Under the pieces are notes generated by a model. It did no database searches. It saw only the letters and a program-made list of their open reading frames with translations, and was not told the DNA's origin. Both the position numbers and the translations under genes were made by a program. Source: Litorilituus lipolyticus (lineage in GTDB: Bacteria > Pseudomonadota > Gammaproteobacteria > Enterobacterales > Alteromonadaceae). Taken from it: a stretch of 64,000 bases of DNA. How positions within the stretch are numbered: the stretch's first letter is position 1; each line of letters begins with the position of its first letter. This document shows positions 21,387 through 30,281 of the stretch, one piece after another. The DNA lies in NCBI RefSeq assembly GCF_006439335.1, contig NZ_SAWY01000009.1, positions 163,457 to 227,456 of the forward strand, given 5' to 3'.

Positions 21387-21656
21387 ATGGGTCCTGAAGT
21401 ATTTGTTGATATTTTAAGTGACGCGCTGTTGTTGGTGATTGTTCTAGTCAGTGCTGTTATTGTGCCTAGCCTATGCGTAGGTCTTATTGTTGCGATTTTT
21501 CAGGCCGCTACATCTATCAATGAACAAACCTTAAGTTTTTTACCGCGTTTAATTGTTACCTTATTAGCGTTAATCTTTGGAGGCCATTGGGGAGTCCAAA
21601 AACTCATGGACTACACCATTCGTTTAGTTGAGAGCATACCTAGTGTGGTAAGTTGA
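21387..21656 (+). CDS. fliQ: Flagellar export gate protein FliQ
   Basis: An 89-residue protein with two membrane helices, part of the FliPQR gate: LLVIVLVSAVIVPSLCVGL and RLIVTLLALIFGGHWG, with the conserved ATSINEQTLSFLPRL between them. A GTG three bases upstream also opens the frame, but the ATG at 21387 has AGGGG six bases before it and gives the standard length of 89. It overlaps fliR by one base (TGATG). Confidence 0.96.
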   Translation: MGPEVFVDILSDALLLVIVLVSAVIVPSLCVGLIVAIFQAATSINEQTLSFLPRLIVTLLALIFGGHWGVQKLMDYTIRLVESIPSVVS

Positions 21657-22438
21657 TGGAATTCACTGAATCTGTCATTAACCAATACCTTGCGGATTTT
21701 ATTCTGCCATTTACTCGTATTTCTGCGTTAGTTATGGCAATGATAGGATTAGGTTCAAAGACATTACCTGGTCGTATCAAACTCTTTTTAAGTGTTACCG
21801 TGACCATTGCGGTAATGCCTGCCATACCTCCTGCCAATGTTGGTGAGTTGTTCTCTTTTCAAACTGTCATAATTATTCTTCAGCAGATTGTCATTGGTAC
21901 TATGTTAGGCTTTGTGACCATCATGGTGGTAAATACCTTTACTATGGCTGGGCAAATCATCGCGATGCAATCAGGTTTAGGCTTTGCTTCACTTGTTGAT
22001 CCTGCAAGTGGTATGAATGTTCCTGCAATTGGTCAATTCTTTTTGATTTTATCGTCGTTACTTTTTTGGGTGATGGATGGTCACTTAGCTTACTTGCAAT
22101 TTATTGTGGCTAGCTTTGAAACTTTGCCAATTCCAACTGAGCATTTATCTAGCATTAAATATCGTGAACTTGTTGAGTGGGGCAGTTGGATGTTTGCTAC
22201 AGCGCTCTCTTTAGCTTTAGCGCCATTAACGGCGATGTTATTAATTAATTTTTCATTTGGTATTATGACCAGAGCAGCGCCACAGCTTAATATATTTGCT
22301 ATTGGTTTTCCCATTACCATGACAGCGGGTCTGATCATAATGTGGTTAACTTTTGGTAATTTTTATACTCATTTCGAAATGCAATGGCAAAGGGCCTTAG
22401 ATTTTAGCTGTTATTTAATTGATTGTGCGGTGCAATAG
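21656..22438 (+). CDS. fliR: Flagellar export gate protein FliR
   Basis: A 260-residue polytopic membrane protein of the export gate. Visible family blocks are FILPFTRISALVMAMIGLGSK, here shortened in quotation to FILPFTRISALV, then GQIIAMQSGLGFASLVDPASG and APQLNIFAIGFPITM. The ATG at 21656 shares its A with the fliQ stop; a TTG one codon earlier is a weaker choice. The next gene, flhB, starts nine bases on. Confidence 0.95.
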   Translation: MEFTESVINQYLADFILPFTRISALVMAMIGLGSKTLPGRIKLFLSVTVTIAVMPAIPPANVGELFSFQTVIIILQQIVIGTMLGFVTIMVVNTFTMAGQIIAMQSGLGFASLVDPASGMNVPAIGQFFLILSSLLFWVMDGHLAYLQFIVASFETLPIPTEHLSSIKYRELVEWGSWMFATALSLALAPLTAMLLINFSFGIMTRAAPQLNIFAIGFPITMTAGLIIMWLTFGNFYTHFEMQWQRALDFSCYLIDCAVQ

Positions 22439-22447
22439 GTAACTAAT

Positions 22448-23578
22448 ATGGCTGATTCTGATAGCGGTGAAAAAACCGAAGACCCCACGGCAAAGAAACT
22501 TTCTGACGCCCGCGGGAAAGGGCAAATACCTCGCTCAAAGGATATGGGAACATTATTCGTTTTAGTGGGTGCTGCTTGTGCCATGTTGTTAATGGGCAAT
22601 TCATTAGCTAATGCTGTTGCCTCCATGATGAAAAGAATGTTCAGTTTATCTCGCCAAGAAGTGATGGATGTAAATGCCCTATTCAAAGTGATTTATGATA
22701 GCGTGAGTTTGGTGGTTGCGCCTTTACTATGGATATTTTTTATTGTTGTTCTTGCAGCATTTGTCGGAAATGTTCTTTTGGGAGGAGTTAGTCTTTCTTG
22801 GGAAGCTGCGGCCCCGAAAGCGAGTCGATTATCTCCCATTGCGGGCTTTAAGCGTATGCTGGGTGTTCAGGCTGCGGTTGAATTTATCAAATCATTATTA
22901 AAGTTTTTCGTTGTTTTTATCTCGGCTTATTTGTTACTAAGTGGTTTATTTGAAGAAATTTTAGCACTCAGTCTTGAAGACATTCCCAATAACTTTGCCC
23001 ATGCATCTAACATGTTGTTATGGATGTTTTTAGTGCTAGCGTTGTCTGTTAGCATTATTGTCGTTATCGATGCGCCATATCAAGTTTGGAATCATAAACG
23101 TCAGTTAAAAATGACAAAGCAAGAAATAAAAGATGAGCATAAATCTACGGAAGGTAGCCCAGAAATTAAAGGACGTATTAAGCGCACACAATATGAACTT
23201 TCTCAGCGAAGAATGATGGCTGATGTGCCTAATTCTGATGTGGTGATTACTAACCCGACTCATTACTCAGTTGCTTTGCAATATGATGCCAAGGTTGGAG
23301 GAGCGCCAGTTGTCATTGCTAAAGGTGTAGATGAAATGGCAATTCATATTAGAACGATAGCTAAAGAGCATCAAATTGAAATTATTCCAGCCCCCGCTTT
23401 GGCCAGATCTCTGTATTATAGTGCAGAGGTAGGAGAAGATATCCCTGAAGAGCTGTTCGCTGCTGTTGCTCAAGTTCTAGCCTTTATATTCCAGTTAAAT
23501 GAACATAAAAAAGGTCGAGCTAAAAGGCCTATTCCAATCGCAAAGAACCTACCTATTCCAGACGAATTTAAGTATTAA
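22448..23578 (+). CDS. flhB: Flagellar export switch protein FlhB
   Basis: A 376-residue export component that changes substrate specificity after hook completion. It begins with GEKTEDPTAKKLSDARGKGQ, has four membrane helices, and carries the self-cleavage motif NPTH in VVITNPTHYSVALQYD. The C-terminal cytoplasmic domain is complete and ends KNLPIPDEFKY. FliK, encoded in the same operon, is the partner that triggers the switch. Confidence 0.96.
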   Translation: MADSDSGEKTEDPTAKKLSDARGKGQIPRSKDMGTLFVLVGAACAMLLMGNSLANAVASMMKRMFSLSRQEVMDVNALFKVIYDSVSLVVAPLLWIFFIVVLAAFVGNVLLGGVSLSWEAAAPKASRLSPIAGFKRMLGVQAAVEFIKSLLKFFVVFISAYLLLSGLFEEILALSLEDIPNNFAHASNMLLWMFLVLALSVSIIVVIDAPYQVWNHKRQLKMTKQEIKDEHKSTEGSPEIKGRIKRTQYELSQRRMMADVPNSDVVITNPTHYSVALQYDAKVGGAPVVIAKGVDEMAIHIRTIAKEHQIEIIPAPALARSLYYSAEVGEDIPEELFAAVAQVLAFIFQLNEHKKGRAKRPIPIAKNLPIPDEFKY

Positions 23579-23617
23579 CAGCTAAAAAATTGCTCGTAAA
23601 AATCTAAAGTGTTTTCT

Positions 23618-23633
23618 TGGTACAAGTTTTGCT
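23618..23633 (+). promoter_or_regulatory. Sigma-54 promoter of flhA
   Basis: TTGGTACAAGTTTTGCT (from 23617) has GG at 23619-23620 and GC at 23631-23632, exact GG-N10-GC, with a consensus TTGCT. It lies 29 bases before the flhA ATG and would drive flhA-flhF-flhG-fliA and the chemotaxis genes. Confidence 0.75.
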
Positions 23634-23661
23634 GATTCCAACTTAGTGTCAAAAAAATAAC

Positions 23662-25776
23662 ATGAAGTATTCAATGCAATTAGCTGCTTATTTTAATCGA
23701 TTTGATAAAAAGAAATTAAACCATTTTACAGGTCTTGGAACACCATTATTGGTTATGGCCGCCCTTGGTATGGTCATTTTACCCATGTCTCCATGGCTAC
23801 TAGACATATTGTTTTCTTTTAATATAGCGCTCTCTTTAGTCGTTCTACTAATCACCGTTTACACCTTGAAACCTCTTGATTTTGGCTCGTTTCCGGCTGT
23901 ATTGCTGGTGGCAACAATTTTACGTTTAGCCTTAAACGTTGCAAGTACTCGTGTTGTATTACTAGAGGGGCATGAAGGAACTGCAGCTGCAGGTAAGGTG
24001 ATAGAGGCATTTGGCTCCGTGGTAATCGGTGGCAATTATGCTGTTGGTCTCGTCGTTTTCCTAATTCTAATAATTATTAATTTTGTTGTTGTAACAAAAG
24101 GTGCGGGGCGAATTGCCGAGGTAACAGCTCGATTTACCCTAGATGCGATGCCCGGTAAGCAAATGGCAATAGATGCGGATTTAAATGCTGGCTTTATTAC
24201 CCAAGATCAAGCACGAGAACGTCGTATTGAAGTGACCAGTGAAGCTGACTTCTATGGCTCAATGGATGGTGCAAGTAAATTTGTAAAAGGTGATGCCATT
24301 GCTGGGATTTTAATCCTTTTTATTAATATTGTTGGCGGCCTTGTAATAGGTATGGTACAGCATGACCTTTCATTTGATGAAGCGGTTCAAATATATACCT
24401 TATTAACTATTGGTGATGGCTTAGTTGCACAAATCCCAGGATTACTGCTATCGGTTGGTACCGCAATTGTGGTTACACGTCAAAATACCTCACAAGATAT
24501 GGGTGAGCAAGTTAGTTCACAGCTTGGCCAAGAGAAGTCACTTTATATTGCTGCTGGCGTAATGTTTATTATGGGTATCATTCCTGGTATGCCACACTTT
24601 GCTTTTTTATTCTTTGCAGCGATTATAGCAAGTAGTGCATTTTTTGGTGCTAAACATAAGGCAAAAAAAGCGGTTGAATTAAAGCAAATTGCTCATGAAG
24701 AAGAGGCTGAAACTAAGCAAAAAGAAGATGAGGTAAAAGAATTAGATTGGGATGACGTTAACCATGTGGATGTTATTGGTTTAGAGATTGGTTATCGTTT
24801 AATCCCTCTAGTTGATAAAGCCCAAGGTGGTGAATTGCTAGGTCGTATTAAAGGGGTGAGAAAAAAATTATCACAAGAGTTTGGTTTTTTAGTTCCAGCT
24901 GTACATATTCGAGATAATCTCGATTTAGATCCTAATAGTTATCAAATTTCTTTAATGGGTGTGACAATTGGAACAGCTCAAATTAAACATGATCAAGAAT
25001 TAGCTATTAATCCTGGTCAAGTATTTGGTCAATTAGAAGGTACTATGACCAAAGATCCTGCATTTGGTCTAGATGCTGTATGGATTAATCAAAATCAGCG
25101 TGAACAAGCTCAAACACTTGGTTATACCGTGGTTGATGCTGCTACTGTGTTAGCGACTCACTTAAGTCAAATATTAACGAATAATGCCGCACAATTATTA
25201 GGACATGAGGAAGTACAGAATTTACTAGACTTACTCGCGAAGAGTTACCCTAAATTGGTCGAAGGATTTATACCAGATACGTTAACTCTAGGTACGGTGG
25301 TAAAAGTATTACAAAGCTTAATGAATGAAGGTGTTGCTGTTAGAGATATGCGTTCTATTGTGCAAACTCTAGTTGAATATGGTCCCAAGAGCCAAGACCC
25401 AGAAGTGTTAACGGCTGCAGTAAGGATCACATTACGGAAATTTATCATTCAAGACCTTGTAGGCTCAGCACAAGAAATACCTGTCATAACTTTGGCGCCA
25501 GAGCTGGAACAGATGTTGCATCAGTCAATGCAAATGGCGGGAGATGATGGTGCAGGTATAGAGCCAGGTTTGGCAGAGCGCTTGCAAAAATCATTAACTG
25601 ATGGTGCACAACAGCAAGAAATGGCTGGAGATAGTCCGATACTACTAACATCTGGAATATTACGTTCGGTCCTTTCTAAATTTGTGAAATATACAATACC
25701 AAGTTTACGCGTTATCTCATACCAAGAGGTGCCAGACGATAAACAAATTAGGATTGTTAGTGCCATAGGTCAATAA
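23662..25776 (+). CDS. flhA: Flagellar export protein FlhA
   Basis: A 704-residue export channel protein. The N-terminal half has about eight membrane helices and the FHIPEP-family blocks ATILRLALNVASTRVVLLEG, VVTKGAGRIAEVTARFTLDA and MPGKQMAIDADLNAG. The cytoplasmic C-terminal half, from about residue 365, binds export chaperones and contains LGTVVKVLQSLMNEGVAVRD. Length fits the family. It starts a new transcription unit behind a sigma-54 promoter. Confidence 0.97.
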   Translation: MKYSMQLAAYFNRFDKKKLNHFTGLGTPLLVMAALGMVILPMSPWLLDILFSFNIALSLVVLLITVYTLKPLDFGSFPAVLLVATILRLALNVASTRVVLLEGHEGTAAAGKVIEAFGSVVIGGNYAVGLVVFLILIIINFVVVTKGAGRIAEVTARFTLDAMPGKQMAIDADLNAGFITQDQARERRIEVTSEADFYGSMDGASKFVKGDAIAGILILFINIVGGLVIGMVQHDLSFDEAVQIYTLLTIGDGLVAQIPGLLLSVGTAIVVTRQNTSQDMGEQVSSQLGQEKSLYIAAGVMFIMGIIPGMPHFAFLFFAAIIASSAFFGAKHKAKKAVELKQIAHEEEAETKQKEDEVKELDWDDVNHVDVIGLEIGYRLIPLVDKAQGGELLGRIKGVRKKLSQEFGFLVPAVHIRDNLDLDPNSYQISLMGVTIGTAQIKHDQELAINPGQVFGQLEGTMTKDPAFGLDAVWINQNQREQAQTLGYTVVDAATVLATHLSQILTNNAAQLLGHEEVQNLLDLLAKSYPKLVEGFIPDTLTLGTVVKVLQSLMNEGVAVRDMRSIVQTLVEYGPKSQDPEVLTAAVRITLRKFIIQDLVGSAQEIPVITLAPELEQMLHQSMQMAGDDGAGIEPGLAERLQKSLTDGAQQQEMAGDSPILLTSGILRSVLSKFVKYTIPSLRVISYQEVPDDKQIRIVSAIGQ

Positions 25777-25831
25777 TATTGTACTTTCGCTAAAGTGATT
25801 GCTGAGTTATCGATGTATTAAGGGGTTGGAT

Positions 25832-27337
25832 GTGAAAATTAAACGTTATGTTGCCAAAGATATGCGCACTGCATTAGCACAGATTAAAGAAGAGCTAGGT
25901 GTTGATGCTGTAATTATGTCGAATAAGAAAATACCTGAAGGTATTGAGTTAATGGCGGCGGTTGATTACAACCAAGCACCTTCAGCAGTTGAGCCTCAAA
26001 TAGCAACACCTCCTCAACCCCCTCAAATAAATGAAGATGTTGTCCATCTAAGTCAGCAAGCACCAGCTCCTGTTTCTGATAATGCCAATCAGTCGGAACC
26101 TCCAGTTGATAGTTTAGCTGCCCTACTAGGAAGGCAAGTACAAAAAGAGCAACCAAGTATCGGTAATATCGAAAAGGTTGCTATGCCAGAAGATGATATT
26201 GAGCAGCAGTTGAAAAGTTTCACAGAACGTCTTAAACATTCAACCCCTGAAGGCATTATTCCTGCACCGACTGAAACACCGGTATCAGCAAGTGAGAGCA
26301 ATGATACGTTAGATGATACCGATGACTGCATAACATCAGTACCTTCAATTAAAGGAGCGGCTTATCGCAGCAATAGCGCTCAACAAGAAAGTAATCAGGT
26401 TTCAACACAAGACTTTAATAAAATGCAGCAAGAGATGGCATCTATAAGGGCTATATTGGAGCATCAAGTCTCTGGCTTGATGTGGCAAGATATGGCTCAA
26501 AAAGATCCTCAAAGAGCGGTATTAGTGAACAAGCTGTTAAACCTTGGCTTAAGTGAACAGATAGCGGATCAAATAGCAGGATATGTCCCTGAACAAATCG
26601 GTGAACAAGTTGCATGGGAACAGGCTAAACAACTTATTGCTAAACAAATTAACACCACACAAAATGATATCATACAGCGTGGTGGTGTCGTTGCTCTAGT
26701 AGGACCTACAGGTGTGGGTAAAACAACAACTATTGCAAAACTTGCAGCTGGTTTTGCTCAAGTACATGGTCATGAGCAAGTCGCGCTAATTTCAACAGAT
26801 ACATTTAGAATTGCTGGCTTTGAACAATTATCGACTTACGGAAAAATTATTGGTTGTCAGGTTAAGTTAGCGAAAGATAGTCAAGAGTTAGATACGCTTT
26901 TGCAGCAGTTTGCTAAGAAAAAACTCATTTTAATTGATACTGCTGGAATGGGGCAAAGAGACATGAGGTTAGCTGAGCAACTATCGGCTCTTGTTTCAAA
27001 TGCTCGCGTTCGTATCAGAAATTACCTTGTACTTGCAGCAAATACCCAGCAAGCAGTAATGCAAGAAAATGTTGATAGGTTTAGAAAAGTTCCGTTATCA
27101 GGTTGCATTTATACCAAACTCGATGAAAGCTTAAGTATTGGTGAAATAATTACCACTTCTGTACAAAATGGTTTACCGATAGGTTATCTTACTGATGGAC
27201 AAAGGGTTCCTGAAGATATTAAAGTTGCAAATGCTGAGAAATTGGTTACTCTTGCAGATAAGATGGCAACTAAATCAGCGAGAGCCAATTCTGCCCGTAT
27301 GCAGTCCATGCCTATTCCCGGAGCAGCAATGGTTTAG
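25832..27337 (+). CDS. flhF: Polar flagellum placement GTPase FlhF
   Basis: A 501-residue SRP-type GTPase that fixes the site of polar flagellum assembly. The N-terminal KIKRYVAKDMRTALAQIKEE is conserved in FlhF. A Pro/Gln-rich linker (about 50-200) is followed by the NG domain with the P-loop GPTGVGKTTTIAKLA, STDTFRIAGFEQL and LIDTAGMGQRD. The frame opens at a TTG 33 bases earlier, but GTG at 25832 has AAGGGG six bases upstream and gives the usual N-terminus, so it is chosen. Confidence 0.95.
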   Translation: MKIKRYVAKDMRTALAQIKEELGVDAVIMSNKKIPEGIELMAAVDYNQAPSAVEPQIATPPQPPQINEDVVHLSQQAPAPVSDNANQSEPPVDSLAALLGRQVQKEQPSIGNIEKVAMPEDDIEQQLKSFTERLKHSTPEGIIPAPTETPVSASESNDTLDDTDDCITSVPSIKGAAYRSNSAQQESNQVSTQDFNKMQQEMASIRAILEHQVSGLMWQDMAQKDPQRAVLVNKLLNLGLSEQIADQIAGYVPEQIGEQVAWEQAKQLIAKQINTTQNDIIQRGGVVALVGPTGVGKTTTIAKLAAGFAQVHGHEQVALISTDTFRIAGFEQLSTYGKIIGCQVKLAKDSQELDTLLQQFAKKKLILIDTAGMGQRDMRLAEQLSALVSNARVRIRNYLVLAANTQQAVMQENVDRFRKVPLSGCIYTKLDESLSIGEIITTSVQNGLPIGYLTDGQRVPEDIKVANAEKLVTLADKMATKSARANSARMQSMPIPGAAMV

Positions 27338-27376
27338 CTATGTTAAGCTAAAAGTTATTATAGAAGTAGTATTTTA

Positions 27377-28219
27377 ATGATCGATCAAGCGAGCGGCTTA
27401 AGAAAAATGCAAGAATTACAAAAAGTTAAAGTTATTGCTGTGTCAGGTGGTAAAGGTGGAGTTGGTAAAACCAATGTTTCATTAAATACCGCAATTGCTT
27501 TAGGTCAACAAGGTAAACGCGTATTGGTATTAGATGCTGATTTAGGCTTAGCTAATGTTGATGTTATGCTCGGTTTGAGAGTTAAGCGTAATCTATCTCA
27601 TGTACTATCGGGAGAGTGCGAGTTGGACGATATCATTATTGATGGTCCAGCAGGCGTAAAAATTATTCCTGCTACTTCAGGCTCTCAATCGATGGTAGAT
27701 TTAACCCCTTCAGAGCATGCTGGTTTAATTAGAGCCTTTAGTGAGATACAAACATCGTTTGATGTTTTGCTAGTTGATACCGCTGCGGGTATTTCTGATA
27801 TGGTGTTAAGCTTCACAAGAGCAGCACAAGATGTTGTGTTAGTGGTTTGTGATGAACCAACCTCAATTACAGATTGCTACGCTTTAATGAAATTATTGAG
27901 TCGCGATCATGGAGTATTTAAGTTTAAAGTTGTGGCAAACATGGTTAGATCTGCCAATGAAGGTCAACAACTTTTTGCTAAACTAACCAAAGTAACAGAT
28001 AGGTTTTTAGATGTGGCTTTAGAGTTAGTCGCTGTGGTTCCTTTTGATGAAAATATTAGGAAGTCCGTAAGAAAACAACAAGCTATTGTTGAAGCGTATC
28101 CTCAATCCCCTGCTGCACAAGCATTTACAAAATTAGCAAAGAAAGTAAATGATTGGCCAATACCCCAACAAGCATCAGGGCACTTAGAGTTTTTTATAGA
28201 GCAATTAATAACCCATTAA
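27377..28219 (+). CDS. flhG: Flagellar number regulator FlhG (FleN)
   Basis: A 280-residue MinD/ParA-type ATPase that limits flagellar number by opposing FlhF and FlrA. Seen: the deviant Walker A SGGKGGVGKTNVSLN, DADLGLANVDVMLGL, and LLVDTAAGISDMVL. The N-terminal SGLRKMQ resembles the DQAxGLR segment that activates the FlhF GTPase. It follows flhF by 39 bases and precedes fliA, as in Vibrio and Pseudomonas. Confidence 0.95.
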   Translation: MIDQASGLRKMQELQKVKVIAVSGGKGGVGKTNVSLNTAIALGQQGKRVLVLDADLGLANVDVMLGLRVKRNLSHVLSGECELDDIIIDGPAGVKIIPATSGSQSMVDLTPSEHAGLIRAFSEIQTSFDVLLVDTAAGISDMVLSFTRAAQDVVLVVCDEPTSITDCYALMKLLSRDHGVFKFKVVANMVRSANEGQQLFAKLTKVTDRFLDVALELVAVVPFDENIRKSVRKQQAIVEAYPQSPAAQAFTKLAKKVNDWPIPQQASGHLEFFIEQLITH

Positions 28220-28249
28220 ATTTGAACTATATAGTGAGAATTAAATTAC

Positions 28250-28969
28250 GTGGTAAAAGCTATTACTTACAATAACCAAATTGATAAGTCGCAATTGTTA
28301 GAGCAGCATACTGTTTTAGTAAAAAGAATTGCTTACCATTTACTTGCGAGGTTACCGGCAAGTGTCTTAGTTGATGATCTAATCCAGTCGGGAATGGTTG
28401 GCCTTTTCGAGGCCGCCAATAATTTTGATAATACTAAAGGCGCTAGTTTTGAAACCTTCGCAGGTATTCGTATCCGTGGTGCTATGCTAGATGAAATAAG
28501 ACGTGGTGATTGGACACCGCGTTCTGTTCATAAAAATAGTCGAATGGTTAGTGAAACAATCAAGCAACTGGAGGCCAAACTAGGTCGTGATGTTTCTGAT
28601 GTAGAAGTTGCTGAAAAACTTGATATTTCATTAAATGACTACCATCATATATTAAGTGAGGTTAGTACAGGTAAGATCTTGGGCATTGATGACTTAGGGG
28701 TGAATGAAGATGCTATTAATTATAGTGATTCAGTTCAAGTCGATGATCCATATCAAAACATTGAGCATACAGCCTTTAAAAAAGGTTTATCTGAATGTAT
28801 TAAGTCTTTACCAGAGCGAGAAGCTTTAGTACTGTCACTATATTATGATGAAGAATTAAACTTACGTGAAATTGGACAAGTTCTCGATGTTAGTGAATCT
28901 CGAGTTAGCCAAATTCATAGTCAAGCAATGCATCGATTAAAAGCTCGTATGCAATCTTGGCAAAGTTGA
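28250..28969 (+). CDS. fliA: Flagellar sigma factor FliA (sigma-28)
   Basis: A 239-residue sigma factor for late flagellar genes. Region 2 is visible as LVKRIAYHLLARLP through DLIQSGMVGLFEAANNFD and FETFAGIRIRGAMLDEIR; region 4 as LPEREALVLSLYYDEELNLREIG followed by the HTH LDVSESRVSQIHSQA. The start is GTG at 28250. Its targets, such as flagellin, are outside the window. The small gene at 4026 may be its antagonist, but that is uncertain. Confidence 0.96.
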   Translation: MVKAITYNNQIDKSQLLEQHTVLVKRIAYHLLARLPASVLVDDLIQSGMVGLFEAANNFDNTKGASFETFAGIRIRGAMLDEIRRGDWTPRSVHKNSRMVSETIKQLEAKLGRDVSDVEVAEKLDISLNDYHHILSEVSTGKILGIDDLGVNEDAINYSDSVQVDDPYQNIEHTAFKKGLSECIKSLPEREALVLSLYYDEELNLREIGQVLDVSESRVSQIHSQAMHRLKARMQSWQS

Positions 28970-29026
28970 GTAAACTAATAATTACCGTTAATATTTATAA
29001 ATTTGAATGTTTCGCCGGAGGGTGCC

Positions 29027-29410
29027 TTGGATAAAAATATGAAAGTGCTTGTTGTTGATGACTTTTCAACCATGAGACGTATAGTGAAAAATTTGTTGCG
29101 CGATTTAGGCTTTACCAACATTCAAGAAGCTGATGATGGCAGTACCGCACTACCAATGCTTCAAGGTGGTGATTTCGATTTTGTAGTTACTGATTGGAAT
29201 ATGCCTGGCATGCAAGGAATTGACCTATTAAAAGCAATTCGTGCCGATGCTAGTTTGGCTCATATACCAGTGTTACTAATTACAGCAGAAGCGAAAAAAG
29301 AGCAAATCGTTATGGCTGCTCAAGCGGGTGTTAATGGCTATATTGTAAAACCATTTACTGCTGCGACACTGAAAACCAAATTGGACAAAATTTTTGAACG
29401 ATTAGGTTGA
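29027..29410 (+). CDS. cheY: Chemotaxis response regulator CheY
   Basis: A 127-residue single receiver domain that carries the signal from CheA to FliM. Acidic pair Asp11/Asp12, phosphoacceptor Asp56 in [10 protein letters not shown], and YIVKPF with the conserved Lys. The frame extends up to 29003, but a strong GGAGG lies five bases before the TTG at 29027, giving [18 protein letters not shown], which matches polar-flagellate CheY. An ATG four codons on is the other option. Confidence 0.95.
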   Translation: MDKNMKVLVVDDFSTMRRIVKNLLRDLGFTNIQEADDGSTALPMLQGGDFDFVVTDWNMPGMQGIDLLKAIRADASLAHIPVLLITAEAKKEQIVMAAQAGVNGYIVKPFTAATLKTKLDKIFERLG

Positions 29411-29518
29411 TTTTTGCACTAACTGGTTTACAAGATAAGCTATGCTGGTTTCTCATATGTGATACAGCATAACTTTTTGTTTACTAATGTAAGTTTGCAT
29501 AAGTATTAAGGACTTTGC

Positions 29519-30268
29519 ATGAGTATAGCTATGATGGGGCGGATCTCTTTAGAGCAAGCTAGGTCATTGGTTGAATATTTGGAAACTGATCAGCAAGATA
29601 AAGCTGATGAGTTAATTGCTGAAATTCAAAATCCAATCAACTCTGAGCTTTTTGCTGAAATAGGTAAGCTTACTCGCCAGCTTCATGATTCATTAACTAA
29701 TTTTCAACTGGACTCAAGACTAAATGACTTAGCAACTGCCGACATACCAGATGCTAAAGAGCGGTTGAATTATGTTATTGATCGTACAGAAGAAGCGGCA
29801 AATAAAACCATGGATGCTGTTGAATCGATTTTTCCCGTTGTTGATGTTATTTCAGATCAAGTACAAAAAGTTAACCCTTCATGGAATAAGTTAATGAATA
29901 ATGAGCTTGATCTTAAAGAGTTCAAAGCGCTTTGTTTAGATATTGATACGCTTTTAAAAATAACTAATCGTGAAACAACGCAAATTCATACTTTAATGAC
30001 CGACGTTTTGATGGCTCAAGATTTTCAGGACTTAACGGGGCAAGTTATTAGAAAAGTTATTGATTTAGTTAGAGAAGTCGAAGACAGCTTAATTAATATG
30101 TTAACAGCGTTTGGTATTGCATCTGAAGATAGTAATAACCAAGAAAGTAACCAACCTAAGGTTGGGGAAAACCTTGTTGAAGGGCCTATTGTTAACAAAG
30201 ATAATCGCGATGATGTTGTAGAAGATCAAGATGATGTTGATGATCTTTTATCTAGTTTAGGATTTTAG
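29519..30268 (+). CDS. cheZ: CheY phosphatase CheZ
   Basis: A 249-residue, mostly helical protein that dephosphorylates CheY-P. The conserved catalytic region is seen as TLMTDVLMAQDFQDLTGQVI, including the glutamine of DFQDLTGQ. The C-terminal peptide DDLLSSLGF is the CheY-binding tail. It follows cheY by 108 bases and precedes cheA by 13. Confidence 0.95.
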   Translation: MSIAMMGRISLEQARSLVEYLETDQQDKADELIAEIQNPINSELFAEIGKLTRQLHDSLTNFQLDSRLNDLATADIPDAKERLNYVIDRTEEAANKTMDAVESIFPVVDVISDQVQKVNPSWNKLMNNELDLKEFKALCLDIDTLLKITNRETTQIHTLMTDVLMAQDFQDLTGQVIRKVIDLVREVEDSLINMLTAFGIASEDSNNQESNQPKVGENLVEGPIVNKDNRDDVVEDQDDVDDLLSSLGF

Positions 30269-30281
30269 TGGGAGTTACTGC

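Noticed and set aside
29433..29470. Stem ATGCTG/CAGCAT between cheY and cheZ
   Set aside because: Six-bp stem with a 17-base loop and no T-run; not called as a terminator.
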